Shown here in pieces: positions 1-8,847 of a stretch of 64,000 nt of DNA. Under the pieces are notes generated by a model, which saw nothing but the letters and a program-made list of their open reading frames with translations, was not told where the DNA came from and did not search any database. Source of the DNA: Paucibacter sp. DJ2R-2 (GTDB taxonomy: Bacteria; Pseudomonadota; Gammaproteobacteria; Burkholderiales; Burkholderiaceae_C); contig NZ_JAJIRT010000001.1 in the NCBI RefSeq assembly GCF_025717675.1, positions 868,001-932,000 on the forward strand, given 5' to 3'. Numbering within the stretch: position 1 is the stretch's first letter; every line of letters begins with the position of its first letter. Both the position numbers and the translations under genes were made by a program.

Positions 1-469
1 CAATGCCTCGAATGGCGCGACGGTGCTGGAACGCATCACGCCCTACAAGCTCGAGGTCGTCCAAGGCAATGTGCTGACCAAGGAGCTGGTGGCGCGCGTC
101 AAGCCCGGCATGCCGCGCGCCCAGGTGCGCGATCTGCTCGGCTCGCCCTTGCTGACCGACCCCTTCCATGCCGAGCGCTGGGACTATGTCTTCACCATCA
201 AGCGTCAAGGCACGATTTACCAGCAACGCAAGGTCGTGGCGCTGTTCGACGGCGAAACCTTGAAGTCGCTGGAAGTACCGGCGGATCTGCCGAGCGAAAA
301 CGAATTCGTGGCCGCCATCAGCTCCAAGGCTGAGCGCCGCGAGCCGCCCAAGCTGGAACTCAGCGAAGCCGAGCGCAAGGCCTTGCCGGTGCCGGTCAAG
401 CCGGCCGCCGCTGCCGCTGAAGCCATCGGGCCGGTGCGCGCCTACCCGCCGCTGGAGAACAAGTCTTGA
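1..469 (+). CDS. bamE: Outer membrane protein assembly factor BamE (5' end outside window)
   Basis: BamE (SmpA/OmlA) is the small lipoprotein of the BAM complex that inserts beta-barrel proteins into the outer membrane. The reading frame is open back to base 2, with no stop and no lipobox visible, so the N-terminal signal and lipid-anchor cysteine lie upstream of the window. The visible part has the family core: [18 protein letters not shown] followed by a W-D-Y-x-F strand. The C-terminal 50 residues are Ala/Pro-rich and less conserved. The gene overlaps the dapB start by 4 nt (TTGA), which suggests translational coupling. In many betaproteobacteria fur lies just upstream; that cannot be seen here. 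Confidence 0.9.
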   Translation, partial: NASNGATVLERITPYKLEVVQGNVLTKELVARVKPGMPRAQVRDLLGSPLLTDPFHAERWDYVFTIKRQGTIYQQRKVVALFDGETLKSLEVPADLPSENEFVAAISSKAERREPPKLELSEAERKALPVPVKPAAAAAEAIGPVRAYPPLENKS

Positions 470-1290
470 CCGGCCGGGCCGCTCCTCTGCGCATCGCCAT
501 CGCCGGCAGTTCCGGCCGCATGGGCCGCATGCTGATTGAAGCCGTGATGCAAGCGCCCGATTGCCAGCTCAGCGCCGCCCTCGACCGCCCGGGCAGCCCC
601 GCGCTGGGCCAGGACGCCAGCGCGTTCCTGGGCCAGCCTAGTGGCGTTCTGATCAGCGATGACGTGCGCAGCGCGCTGCAGAGCAGCGATGTGCTGATCG
701 ATTTCACCCGCCCCGAGGGCACCCTGGCCCACCTGGCCATTTGCGCAGAGCTCGGCGTCAAACTGGTGATCGGCACCACCGGCTTCGATGCCCAGCAGAA
801 AGCCCAAATCGGCGCCCTGGCCGGCCGCGTCGGCGTGATGATGGCGCCCAATATGAGTGTCGGCGTCAATGTGGTGCTGGGCTTGCTGGACCGCGCCGCG
901 CGCGCGCTGAACGAAGGCTTTGACATCGAGATCGTCGAAGCCCACCACCGCCACAAGGTCGATGCCCCGAGCGGCACCGCCCTGGCCATGGGCGAGGCCG
1001 TGGCCCACGCCCTGGGCCGCGACCTCAAGGCCTGCGCCGTCTACGGCCGCGAAGGCGTCACCGGCGAGCGTGACCCCTCGACCATCGGCTTCGCCACCGT
1101 GCGCGGCGGCGACATCATCGGTGACCACACCGTGCTGTTCGCCGGCATCGGCGAGCGCATCGAGATCAGCCACAAGGCCAGCAGCCGCGCCACGTTTGCT
1201 CAGGGCAGCCTGCGCGCCGCGCGCTTCCTGGCCAGCCAGGGCCCGGGCCTCTACGACATGAATGATGTCCTGGGGCTCAAGGGATCATGA
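466..1290 (+). CDS. dapB: 4-hydroxy-tetrahydrodipicolinate reductase DapB
   Basis: Cytoplasmic NAD(P)H-dependent reductase of the lysine/diaminopimelate pathway, giving tetrahydrodipicolinate for lysine and peptidoglycan. The 274-residue product has normal family length. The N-terminal Rossmann motif [14 protein letters not shown] is present, as is the DFTRPEGT segment, the GTTGF loop, and the catalytic/substrate motif [15 protein letters not shown] (His-His and Lys). The start is TTG at 466, preceded by GGAG with 8 nt spacing and overlapping the bamE stop; no better in-frame start precedes the Rossmann strand. Its own TGA overlaps the next ATG (ATGA), so it is probably co-transcribed with the ExbB/ExbD pair. 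Confidence 0.97.
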   Translation: MTGRAAPLRIAIAGSSGRMGRMLIEAVMQAPDCQLSAALDRPGSPALGQDASAFLGQPSGVLISDDVRSALQSSDVLIDFTRPEGTLAHLAICAELGVKLVIGTTGFDAQQKAQIGALAGRVGVMMAPNMSVGVNVVLGLLDRAARALNEGFDIEIVEAHHRHKVDAPSGTALAMGEAVAHALGRDLKACAVYGREGVTGERDPSTIGFATVRGGDIIGDHTVLFAGIGERIEISHKASSRATFAQGSLRAARFLASQGPGLYDMNDVLGLKGS

Positions 1291-1943
1291 GCAATTTCGA
1301 AGGCTTCTGGGCTCAGGGCGATGCGGTCACGCGAGGCGTCGCCTTGCTCATGCTGCTGATGTCGGTCAGCGCCTGGGTGCTGATCCTCTGGAAAAGCTGG
1401 ACGCTGCGCGGCGCACGCCGCAGCATCGCCCGTGCCGTGCCGGCCTTCTGGGACGCGGCCGACCTGGCATCGGGCCGTGCCGCCCTGCAGAACTTTGATG
1501 CCGAAGGCCTGCTCCTGCCCCTGCTGGACGCAGCCACCAGCGACACCCGCAGCGGCACCCTGGACGCCGCCGGCCATGCCCATTCGCGCTTGACCCGCCG
1601 CCTGCGCGACGCCTTGCACGGCGTGCTGCAGCGCCTGCAATTCGGCCAGGTGCTGCTCGCCTCGATCGGCAGCACCGCGCCCTTTGTCGGCCTGTTCGGC
1701 ACCGTCTGGGGCATCTACCACGCCCTGGTCAGCATCTCGGCCAGCGGCAATCTGAGCATGGACCGGGTCTCCGGCCCCGTGGGCGAGGCCTTGATCATGA
1801 CCGCCGCCGGTCTGGCCGTGGCGATTCCGGCCGTGCTGGCTTACAACGTCTTCGGCAAGCAGGTCGGCGCTTGCGAAGCCGAGCTGGAAGGCTTTGCGCA
1901 CGACCTGCGCGAGATGTTCAGTGATGCGCCTCAAGCGTCGTGA
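1287..1943 (+). CDS. exbB: MotA/TolQ/ExbB proton channel family protein
   Basis: Inner-membrane proton-channel subunit that, with the ExbD-like protein encoded next, would convert proton motive force into work on a TonB- or TolA-type partner. The 218-residue product has an N-terminal membrane helix (about residues 12-30) and the family's strongest signature in the C-terminal half, [18 protein letters not shown], followed by a helix with [17 protein letters not shown]. The start overlaps the dapB stop by 4 nt. No tonB lies next to it, so the partner is unknown. ExbB is favoured over TolQ because no tolA/tolB/pal follow. Confidence 0.9.
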   Translation: MSNFEGFWAQGDAVTRGVALLMLLMSVSAWVLILWKSWTLRGARRSIARAVPAFWDAADLASGRAALQNFDAEGLLLPLLDAATSDTRSGTLDAAGHAHSRLTRRLRDALHGVLQRLQFGQVLLASIGSTAPFVGLFGTVWGIYHALVSISASGNLSMDRVSGPVGEALIMTAAGLAVAIPAVLAYNVFGKQVGACEAELEGFAHDLREMFSDAPQAS

Positions 1944-1976
1944 GCGCCCGCCGGCCCCACCCTGCCGGAGCCTGAA

Positions 1977-2438
<462 letters not shown>

Positions 2439-2492
2439 GCGGCAGCCCGGCCCACGACTTTTACAATCGGCGCACTTCGCACCGAGCCCACC

Positions 2493-5126
2493 ATGAACGA
2501 AAAGTACACCCCCTCCGAGGTCGAACAGGCCGCACGCTCCCACTGGCAAGCCCGTGACGCTTACCGCGTGGTCGAGGACCAGAGCAAGCCCAAGTTCTAC
2601 GCCTGCTCCATGCTGCCCTACCCCAGCGGCAAGCTGCACATGGGCCATGTGCGCAACTACACGATCAACGACATGCTCACGCGCCAGCTGCGCATGAAGG
2701 GCTACAACGTGCTCATGCCCATGGGCTGGGACGCCTTCGGCCTGCCGGCCGAAAACGCCGCGATGAAGAACAAGGTGCCGCCTGCGCAGTGGACCTACGA
2801 CAACATCGCGTACATGAAAAAGCAGATGCAGGCCATGGGCCTTGCGATCGACTGGTCGCGCGAGATCGCCACCTGCACGCCCGAGTACTACAAATGGAAC
2901 CAGTGGCTGTTCCTGAAGATGCTGGAAGCCGGCATCGCCGAGCGCCGCACCCAGGTTGTGAACTGGGACCCGGTCGACCAGACCGTGCTGGCCAATGAGC
3001 AGGTGGTCGACGGCAAGGGCTGGCGCTCGGGCGCCGTGGTCGAGAAGCGCGAAATCCCCGGCTACTACCTGAACATCGTCAAGTACGCTGACGAGCTGCT
3101 CTCGGCCGTGGCCAACCCCGAAGACAAGAGCTATCTGAGCGGCTGGCCCGAGCGCGTGCGCCTGATGCAGGAGAACTGGATCGGCAAGAGCGAGGGCGTG
3201 CGCTTCGCCTTCCCGCACCAGATCGCCGGCGCCGACGGTCAGCTGATCCAGGACGGCAAGCTCTACGTCTTCACCACCCGTGCCGACACCCTCATGGGCG
3301 TGACCTTCTGCGCCGTGGCGCCGGAGCACCCGCTGGCCACGCACGCGGCCGCGTCGAACCCCGAACTGGCCGCCTTCATCGAAGAATGCAAGCGCGGCGG
3401 CACGACCGAGGCCGAACTGGCCACGCAGGAGAAGAAGGGCAAGCCCACCGGCTTGTTCGTCAGCCACCCGCTGACCGGCGCGCAGGTCGAGGTCTGGGTC
3501 GGCAACTATGTGCTGATCAGCTATGGCGACGGCGCCGTGATGGGCGTGCCGGCGCATGACGAGCGCGATTTCGAATTCGCCAACAAATACGGCCTGGCCA
3601 TCAAGCAAGTCGTGGCGGTCGAGGGCGAGAGCTTCAACGACAAGGTCTGGGCCGACTGGTACGGCGACAAGCAAAAAGGCGTCTGCATCGCTTCGGGCGA
3701 ACTGGATGGTCTGGGCCACAAGGCTGCTGTGACCAAGGTCGCCGAGCTGATGGCCGCCCGCGGCCTGGGCGAAAAGAAAACCACCTGGCGCCTGCGTGAC
3801 TGGGGCATCAGCCGCCAGCGCTACTGGGGCACGCCGATTCCCATCATCCACTGCGATGACTGCGGCGCCGTGCCCGTGCCAACACAAGACCTGCCCGTGG
3901 TGCTGCCGGAAGAGTGCATCCCCGATGGCAGCGGCAACCCGCTCAAAAAGCACGCCGGTTTCCTGAACGTGGCCTGCCCGACATGCGGCAAGCCGGCCCA
4001 GCGTGAAACCGACACCATGGACACCTTCGTGGATTCGTCCTGGTATTTCATGCGTTATTGCGACGCCAAGAACAGCGAGGCCATGGTCGGCGAAGGCAGC
4101 CAGTACTGGATGCCCATGGACCAGTACATCGGTGGCATCGAGCACGCGATTCTGCACCTGCTCTACGCGCGCTTCTGGACCAAGGTGATGCGCGACCTGA
4201 AGCTGATCAGCTTCGACGAGCCCTTCAAGAACCTGCTGACCCAGGGCATGGTGCTCAAGGGTGCGTTCTCGCACAAGCCTGCGGACGCCGGCAAGAACTA
4301 CTACTGGGAGCACGAGGTCAAGGTCCAGACCAACGAGCATGGCCAGGTCATCGGCGGCACGCTAAAGGCCGACGGCACGCCGCTCGAGTACGAGATGACG
4401 ACCATGTCCAAGTCCAAGAACAATGGCGTGGACCCGCAAGAGCTGATCAACCAGTACGGTGCCGACACGGCCCGCCTGTTCGTGATGTTCGCTTCGCCGC
4501 CGGAGCAGACCCTGGAGTGGAACGACGCCGGCGTTGAAGGCGCGCACCGCTTCCTCAAGCGCGTCTGGGGCTTTGGCGCCAAGAACGAAGCTGCCATTCA
4601 GAACGGCGGCCGCGACTACGCGGCCCTGAACGGTGAAGGCAAGTCCCTGCGCCGCGATTTGCATCTGGTGCTCAAGCAGATCAGCTACGACTACGAGCGC
4701 ATGCAGTACAACACCGTGGTGTCGGGCGCCATGAAGATGTTGAATGCACTGGAAGGCTTCAAGGCCCAAGGCCAGGACGCGGCCGTGCGTGAAGGCTTCT
4801 CGGTGCTGCTGCGCGTGCTCTACCCCGCCTGCCCGCACCTGACCCACGCCCTCTGGCAAGACCTGGGCTATGCCGCCGAGCTGGGTGACCTGCTCGACGC
4901 GCCCTGGCCGAGTGTGGACGAGGCCGCCCTGGTGCAGGACGAGATCGAGCTGATGCTGCAAGTCAACGGCAAGCTGCGCGGCGCCATCAAGGTGCCCGCC
5001 GCGGCCGACAAGGCGGCCATCGAGGCCCTGGCCCTGGCCAGCGAAGACTTCGCCAAGTTCAGCGAAGGCAAGGCGCCCAAGAAGGTCATCATCGTGCCGG
5101 GCCGCCTGGTCAATCTGGTCGTCTGA
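2493..5126 (+). CDS. leuS: Leucyl-tRNA synthetase
   Basis: Class I aminoacyl-tRNA synthetase charging tRNA-Leu in the cytoplasm. The 877-residue length is normal. The HIGH motif is seen as HMGH in [14 protein letters not shown] (about residue 48) and the KMSKS loop as [12 protein letters not shown] (about residue 636). The editing (CP1) domain lies between them with the [12 protein letters not shown] segment. A four-cysteine zinc-ribbon-like region (HCDDCG ... ACPTCG) follows the [12 protein letters not shown] motif. The C-terminal anticodon-binding and extension domains are intact. lptE begins 2 nt after the stop, so leuS-lptE-holA form a probable operon. Confidence 0.98.
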   Translation: MNEKYTPSEVEQAARSHWQARDAYRVVEDQSKPKFYACSMLPYPSGKLHMGHVRNYTINDMLTRQLRMKGYNVLMPMGWDAFGLPAENAAMKNKVPPAQWTYDNIAYMKKQMQAMGLAIDWSREIATCTPEYYKWNQWLFLKMLEAGIAERRTQVVNWDPVDQTVLANEQVVDGKGWRSGAVVEKREIPGYYLNIVKYADELLSAVANPEDKSYLSGWPERVRLMQENWIGKSEGVRFAFPHQIAGADGQLIQDGKLYVFTTRADTLMGVTFCAVAPEHPLATHAAASNPELAAFIEECKRGGTTEAELATQEKKGKPTGLFVSHPLTGAQVEVWVGNYVLISYGDGAVMGVPAHDERDFEFANKYGLAIKQVVAVEGESFNDKVWADWYGDKQKGVCIASGELDGLGHKAAVTKVAELMAARGLGEKKTTWRLRDWGISRQRYWGTPIPIIHCDDCGAVPVPTQDLPVVLPEECIPDGSGNPLKKHAGFLNVACPTCGKPAQRETDTMDTFVDSSWYFMRYCDAKNSEAMVGEGSQYWMPMDQYIGGIEHAILHLLYARFWTKVMRDLKLISFDEPFKNLLTQGMVLKGAFSHKPADAGKNYYWEHEVKVQTNEHGQVIGGTLKADGTPLEYEMTTMSKSKNNGVDPQELINQYGADTARLFVMFASPPEQTLEWNDAGVEGAHRFLKRVWGFGAKNEAAIQNGGRDYAALNGEGKSLRRDLHLVLKQISYDYERMQYNTVVSGAMKMLNALEGFKAQGQDAAVREGFSVLLRVLYPACPHLTHALWQDLGYAAELGDLLDAPWPSVDEAALVQDEIELMLQVNGKLRGAIKVPAAADKAAIEALALASEDFAKFSEGKAPKKVIIVPGRLVNLVV

Positions 5127-5128
5127 CG

Positions 5129-5629
5129 ATGAGCACCCTGCTGCAGCGCCGCCACCTGCTTCTGCTCGCCGCCGCCCCGCTGGCGGGCTGCGGCTTCGAG
5201 CTGCGCCGCGAGCCGGAGTTTCTGTTCCGCAGCCTGGCGCTGAGCGGCTTCAAGCCGGGCTCGCCGCTGGCGGTCGATCTGAAACGCCAGCTCTCGCGCA
5301 CCGCGCTGCTGCTGGTGGAGGACGCCAACCGCGCCGAGCTCGTGCTGGAGGCGTTGCGCGATGTGCGCGAGCGCTCGGTGGTGGTGTCCACCAGCGCCGG
5401 CCAAGTGCGGGAGTGGCAGTTGCGCGTCAACTTCGACTACCTGCTGCGCACGCCCTCGGGTGAGCTGCTGCTGCCACGCACCGAGCTGCGCATGACGCGC
5501 GAAATGAACTACACCGAGAGCACGGCCCTGGCCAAAGAGCAGGAAGAAGCCCAGCTCTACCGGGCCATGCAGTCCGACGCGGTGGCGCAGATCATGCGCC
5601 GCCTCTCGGCCGTGCGCCTGCCTGCCTGA
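5129..5629 (+). CDS. lptE: LPS-assembly lipoprotein LptE
   Basis: Outer-membrane lipoprotein that plugs the LptD barrel and is needed for delivery of lipopolysaccharide to the cell surface. The 166-residue product has a lipoprotein signal with lipobox LAGC (Cys about residue 17), followed by the family opening GFELRR. A later segment with PRTELRMTREMNYTES matches the conserved strand region. It starts 2 nt after leuS and ends 16 nt before holA, the leuS-lptE-holA order found in many proteobacteria. Its partner lptD is about 32 kb away in the same window. Confidence 0.93.
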   Translation: MSTLLQRRHLLLLAAAPLAGCGFELRREPEFLFRSLALSGFKPGSPLAVDLKRQLSRTALLLVEDANRAELVLEALRDVRERSVVVSTSAGQVREWQLRVNFDYLLRTPSGELLLPRTELRMTREMNYTESTALAKEQEEAQLYRAMQSDAVAQIMRRLSAVRLPA

Positions 5630-5645
5630 CACCGTCTCTTTAGAC

Positions 5646-6716
5646 ATGCAGCTGCGCTCCGACGCCCTCAAGCCCCAGCTCGCGAAAGCGCTGCGGCCCA
5701 TCTACACCGTCTACGGTGACGAGCCCCTGCTCGCCCAGGAGGCGGCCGACGCCATCCGCGCCGCGGCGCGGGCCCAAGGCTATGGCGAGCGCAAGGTCTT
5801 CACCGTCGCGGGCGCCTATTTCGACTGGGGCCCAGTGCTCGGTGCGGCGCAGGCCATGAGCCTGTTTGCCGAGCGCCAGCTGATTGAGATTCGCATCCCC
5901 AACGGCAAGCCGGGCAAGGACGGCTCCGAGGCGCTGCAGCGTTACTGCGCCCAGCTGCCCGAGGATGTGGTGACCCTGGTCACCCTGCCCAAGCTGGACA
6001 AGACGCAGATGAACAGCGCCTGGTTCCAGGCCCTGGACGGTGCCGGCGTCTGCGTGCGCGTGGACCCGATCGAGCGCCGCGCCCTGCCGCAATGGATCGC
6101 CCAGCGTCTGGTCCAGCAAGGCCAGCGCGTCGAAGACGGCGAGGCCGGTCAGCGCACCCTGGCCTTTTTTTCCGACCGGGTCGAGGGCAATCTGCTCGCC
6201 GCCCACCAGGAATTGCAGAAACTCGCCCTGCTGCATCCGCCGGGTCTGCTCAGTTTCGAGCAGATCGAGGCAGCCGTGCTCAATGTCGCACGCTACGACG
6301 TGTTCAAGCTCAGCGAAGCCGTGCTGGGCGGCCAGGTCGCCCGCGTGCTGCGCATGCTGGAAGGCCTGGAGGCCGAGGGCGAGGCTGCCGTGCTGGTGCA
6401 CTGGAGCCTGGCCGAGGACATCCGCGCACTCAAGCGCGTGCGCGACGCCGTCGATGCCGGCAAGCCCCTGCCCATGGCCATGCGTGAAGCACGCGTCTGG
6501 GGGCCCAAGGAGCGCTTGTTCGAGCGCATCGTGCCGGGCCTGCACAGCAGCGATCTGAGCCGCCTGGTGGCCGCCGCGCAAATTTGCGACGGCCTGGTCA
6601 AAGGCCTGCGCCACCCCGACTGGCCGCTGGAGCCCTGGGCCGGCCTGCGCCGCCTGGCCCTGATGCTGGTGGAGACCACGGCCACACGCACGCCGCGCCT
6701 GGCCTTGCGGGGCTGA
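5646..6716 (+). CDS. holA: DNA polymerase III subunit delta
   Basis: Clamp-loader subunit that opens the beta sliding clamp during replication. The 356-residue product has normal family length and the N-terminal VYGDEPLLAQEAADAIR motif, with the delta-family core LTLPKLDKTQ-type strand and the FFSDRVEGNLLAAHQELQKLALL helix typical of the AAA-like lid. It is the last gene of the leuS-lptE-holA unit; a DUF3034 gene on the other strand converges 15 nt after its stop. Nothing is unusual about it. Confidence 0.95.
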   Translation: MQLRSDALKPQLAKALRPIYTVYGDEPLLAQEAADAIRAAARAQGYGERKVFTVAGAYFDWGPVLGAAQAMSLFAERQLIEIRIPNGKPGKDGSEALQRYCAQLPEDVVTLVTLPKLDKTQMNSAWFQALDGAGVCVRVDPIERRALPQWIAQRLVQQGQRVEDGEAGQRTLAFFSDRVEGNLLAAHQELQKLALLHPPGLLSFEQIEAAVLNVARYDVFKLSEAVLGGQVARVLRMLEGLEAEGEAAVLVHWSLAEDIRALKRVRDAVDAGKPLPMAMREARVWGPKERLFERIVPGLHSSDLSRLVAAAQICDGLVKGLRHPDWPLEPWAGLRRLALMLVETTATRTPRLALRG

Positions 6717-6731
6717 GCGGCCTACGAAGTT

Positions 6732-7607
6732 TCAGAACTGCGCCTGCAGCGACAGGTAGCTGCTACGCTGCGCCGTCTTGTTGGCGATCTGGCCCAGGTC
6801 CAGGTAAGCCAGCGTCAAGCTCAGGCCCGGATAGGGCCACCAGGCCAGGAAGACATCGAGGGCGCGCGTTTCAGGCGCCGCGCTGAGCAGGCTGGGCTTG
6901 GCCCGCCACTCCACACCCAGGGCCAGCGCATCATGCGGCAGCACGGCCAAGGAGACCTCGGGCTGCAGGCGCAGGCGGTCGCCACGATCGCCGCCAAAAC
7001 CGAGCAGGCCCATCTGGTTGGCCCGCGTGCCGCGCAGGGTCAGATTGCCCAGGAGGTTGTAGCCGCCGGCGCCGCCCAGCCAGAGCTTGGTGGCCGAGAC
7101 ATAGGGCTCGGTATCGCTGCCGCGTCGGGCGCCCAGCAGCTCGGGCACGGCCAGGCCGCGGTTGCGCTTGTGCTGCAGGCCCAGCGCGATCTGGGGCCAG
7201 GGGCGGTCGGCGTCGTAGACGGCGTCGCCGAACACCCGCCATTTGAGGCCGAACACCTCCAGCCTCAGGCTCTGCCCCGGCACCGTGTCCGAGAGGCCAA
7301 AGCGCCAACGCGCGGCCGACAGCTCCACCGTGTCGTACAGACCCAGGGCCGCTCCCGCCGCCTCCAGCACATAGCCGCCGCGGGTCTGCACCCGGGTGGC
7401 GAAGGCGGAGGCGCCGATCTCGTCGCGGCTGCCGCCACCGGCGATCAAGGCCCAGGGGCTGAGGCCACCACCGGCCGCGCCTTCGACCTGGCTGACGCCG
7501 GACGTGGCCGGCAGGCGACTGCCCGCGCAGACCGGGTGGGCCGCCGCGGTGCCGACCAAAAACAGCGCCAGATGCGCGATCCAAATGGAGGGTGATTTTT
7601 TCTTCAT
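6732..7607 (-). CDS. DUF3034 family protein, probable outer-membrane barrel
   Basis: A 291-residue exported protein matching the DUF3034 family, whose function is unknown. It has an N-terminal signal (about residues 1-28, ending near HPVCAG), then a GLSPWALIAGGGSRDEIG segment typical of the family. The rest shows alternating-polarity strands (YVLEAAGA, VFGLKWRVFG, LGLQHKRNR, LFLAWWPY-like) and ends in aromatic SYLSLQAQF. A terminal Phe and such strands suggest an outer-membrane beta-barrel. It faces away from a truncated haemoglobin gene across a 131-nt gap, so the two may share control. Family assignment rests on recalled similarity; the barrel is inference. Confidence 0.75.
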   Translation of the reverse strand: MKKKSPSIWIAHLALFLVGTAAAHPVCAGSRLPATSGVSQVEGAAGGGLSPWALIAGGGSRDEIGASAFATRVQTRGGYVLEAAGAALGLYDTVELSAARWRFGLSDTVPGQSLRLEVFGLKWRVFGDAVYDADRPWPQIALGLQHKRNRGLAVPELLGARRGSDTEPYVSATKLWLGGAGGYNLLGNLTLRGTRANQMGLLGFGGDRGDRLRLQPEVSLAVLPHDALALGVEWRAKPSLLSAAPETRALDVFLAWWPYPGLSLTLAYLDLGQIANKTAQRSSYLSLQAQF

Positions 7608-7738
7608 GAGCAGGCCTGCAATGTTTCAAGTCGGGCCGGGCGGGAGCCGATACAGTCTTTGAGCCGCGAGATCGCAGGCTCGGCCCTGCGCCGACGCAGT
7701 GAGTTCTGCTTGTAGACCCAATCGAGAAACCCGGACGC
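7608..7738. promoter_or_regulatory. Divergent promoter region between DUF3034 gene and truncated haemoglobin gene
   Basis: A 131-nt gap separates the start of the DUF3034 gene (leftward) and the haemoglobin-cupredoxin-GGDEF/EAL unit (rightward). It must hold both promoters. I see no clear operator palindrome or consensus sigma-70 boxes. Confidence 0.4.
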
Positions 7739-8221
7739 ATGAAAACAAGGCTGTTGCGTGGAGTTTTTCTCCTCGCCCTGAGTGCCGCGGGGCTCACAGC
7801 CTGTGCGCCCATGGCCCCCAGCAGCAGCTTGTTCGAGCGCCTGGGCGGCACGGCCGGCATCGCCACCGTGGTGGACCGCACCCTGGAGCGCAGCGCCAGC
7901 GACCCGCGCACTCGGCGCAGCTTTGCCGGCATCAAGCTGGCCACCATCAAGACCAGCCTGGCCCAGCAGCTCTGCGCGCTCAGCGGCGGAGGCTGCGTCT
8001 ACGAAGGCGAAACCATGGCCCGCTCGCACCAGGACGCGCGCATCCAAGCCTCAGAATTCGATGTGCTGGTGCAAATCCTGCGTGAAGAGCTGGACCGTGC
8101 CGGCGTTTCGGCCGGCGCCAAGAACGAATTGCTGCGCCTGCTGGCGCCGATGAAGCGTGACATCGTCAGCCACGCCGCTCCGACCGCCGCGCCCGGCAAC
8201 ACCCAGGACCGCCCCCGATGA
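7739..8221 (+). CDS. Group 1 truncated haemoglobin, lipoprotein form
   Basis: A 160-residue protein with a lipoprotein signal (lipobox LTAC, Cys22) followed by a group 1 truncated haemoglobin fold: LFERLGGTAGIATVVD at the start and the proximal-histidine helix MARSHQDARIQ (His97) before EFDVLVQILREEL. The lipobox implies tethering at the membrane with the haem domain outside the cytoplasm, unusual because most truncated haemoglobins are cytoplasmic. Two further cysteines (79 and 86) flank a short glycine loop. Possible ligands are oxygen or nitric oxide. Its stop overlaps the next start by 4 nt, so it is coupled to the cupredoxin-like gene and probably to the GGDEF/EAL gene. Confidence 0.88.
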   Translation: MKTRLLRGVFLLALSAAGLTACAPMAPSSSLFERLGGTAGIATVVDRTLERSASDPRTRRSFAGIKLATIKTSLAQQLCALSGGGCVYEGETMARSHQDARIQASEFDVLVQILREELDRAGVSAGAKNELLRLLAPMKRDIVSHAAPTAAPGNTQDRPR

Positions 8222-8838
8222 ACCCACGCTTCAGTCCGGCCGCTCGGCCCCTCTCCCTCATTCTTTCGGCCCTGAGCGCCCTGTTGTGCGCCACAGCGGC
8301 CCAGGCTGCGAGCTGGACCCTCCGGGTGCAGAACGCAGCCGGCCAGCCCCTGGCCGATGCGGTGATCGCCGTCGAAGTGAAAGGGCAGACGGGTCAGGCG
8401 CCCGCAGGCACCCTGGCCCAGATGGAGCAACGCTCGCGACAGTTCTCACCCCCGATCCTGATCGTGCAGACCGGAACAGCCGTCAACTTCCCGAACTTCG
8501 ACACGGTGCGTCACCATGTCTACTCCTTCTCCGCGACCAAGAAGTTCGACCTCAAGCTCTACACCGGCACCCCGACCGCGCCGGTGCTGTTCGACAAAGC
8601 CGGCGTGGCCGCCTTGGGCTGCAATATCCACGACGATATGAGCGCCCACATCATCGTGGTCGACACGCCGCATTTCGCCAAGTCCGACGCCCAAGGCCTG
8701 CTGCGCCTGGAGCTGCCGGCCGGCGAGCATGTGCTCAAGGCCTGGCACCCCAGGCTGGGCAGTCCGCTGCTGAGCAGCTTCGCCCTGCGCCTGGTGGCCG
8801 GCAGCGAGCCGGCGCCGGTGCAGTTGCCGCTGCGCTGA
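8218..8838 (+). CDS. Exported cupredoxin-like protein (methylamine-utilisation type)
   Basis: A 206-residue protein with a signal peptide (about residues 1-30, ending AQA) and a plastocyanin-like fold. Candidate type-1 copper ligands are a histidine in VRHHVYSF (His99 or His100) and Cys135, His138 and Met141 in GCNIHDDM. Relatives are commonly labelled methylamine utilisation protein, but no other mau genes are seen here, so that role is not supported. An acidic/Ala-rich loop separates the first strand from the copper core. The position between a lipoprotein haemoglobin and a membrane c-di-GMP protein suggests an envelope redox or ligand-sensing role (inference). It overlaps the upstream gene by 4 nt and ends 9 nt before the next. 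Confidence 0.82.
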   Translation: MNPRFSPAARPLSLILSALSALLCATAAQAASWTLRVQNAAGQPLADAVIAVEVKGQTGQAPAGTLAQMEQRSRQFSPPILIVQTGTAVNFPNFDTVRHHVYSFSATKKFDLKLYTGTPTAPVLFDKAGVAALGCNIHDDMSAHIIVVDTPHFAKSDAQGLLRLELPAGEHVLKAWHPRLGSPLLSSFALRLVAGSEPAPVQLPLR

Positions 8839-8847
8839 ACCCTCATC

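Noticed and set aside
8218-8838. Cupredoxin-like gene as part of a methylamine pathway
   Set aside because: No mau dehydrogenase or maturation genes are in the window; the label comes only from the family name.
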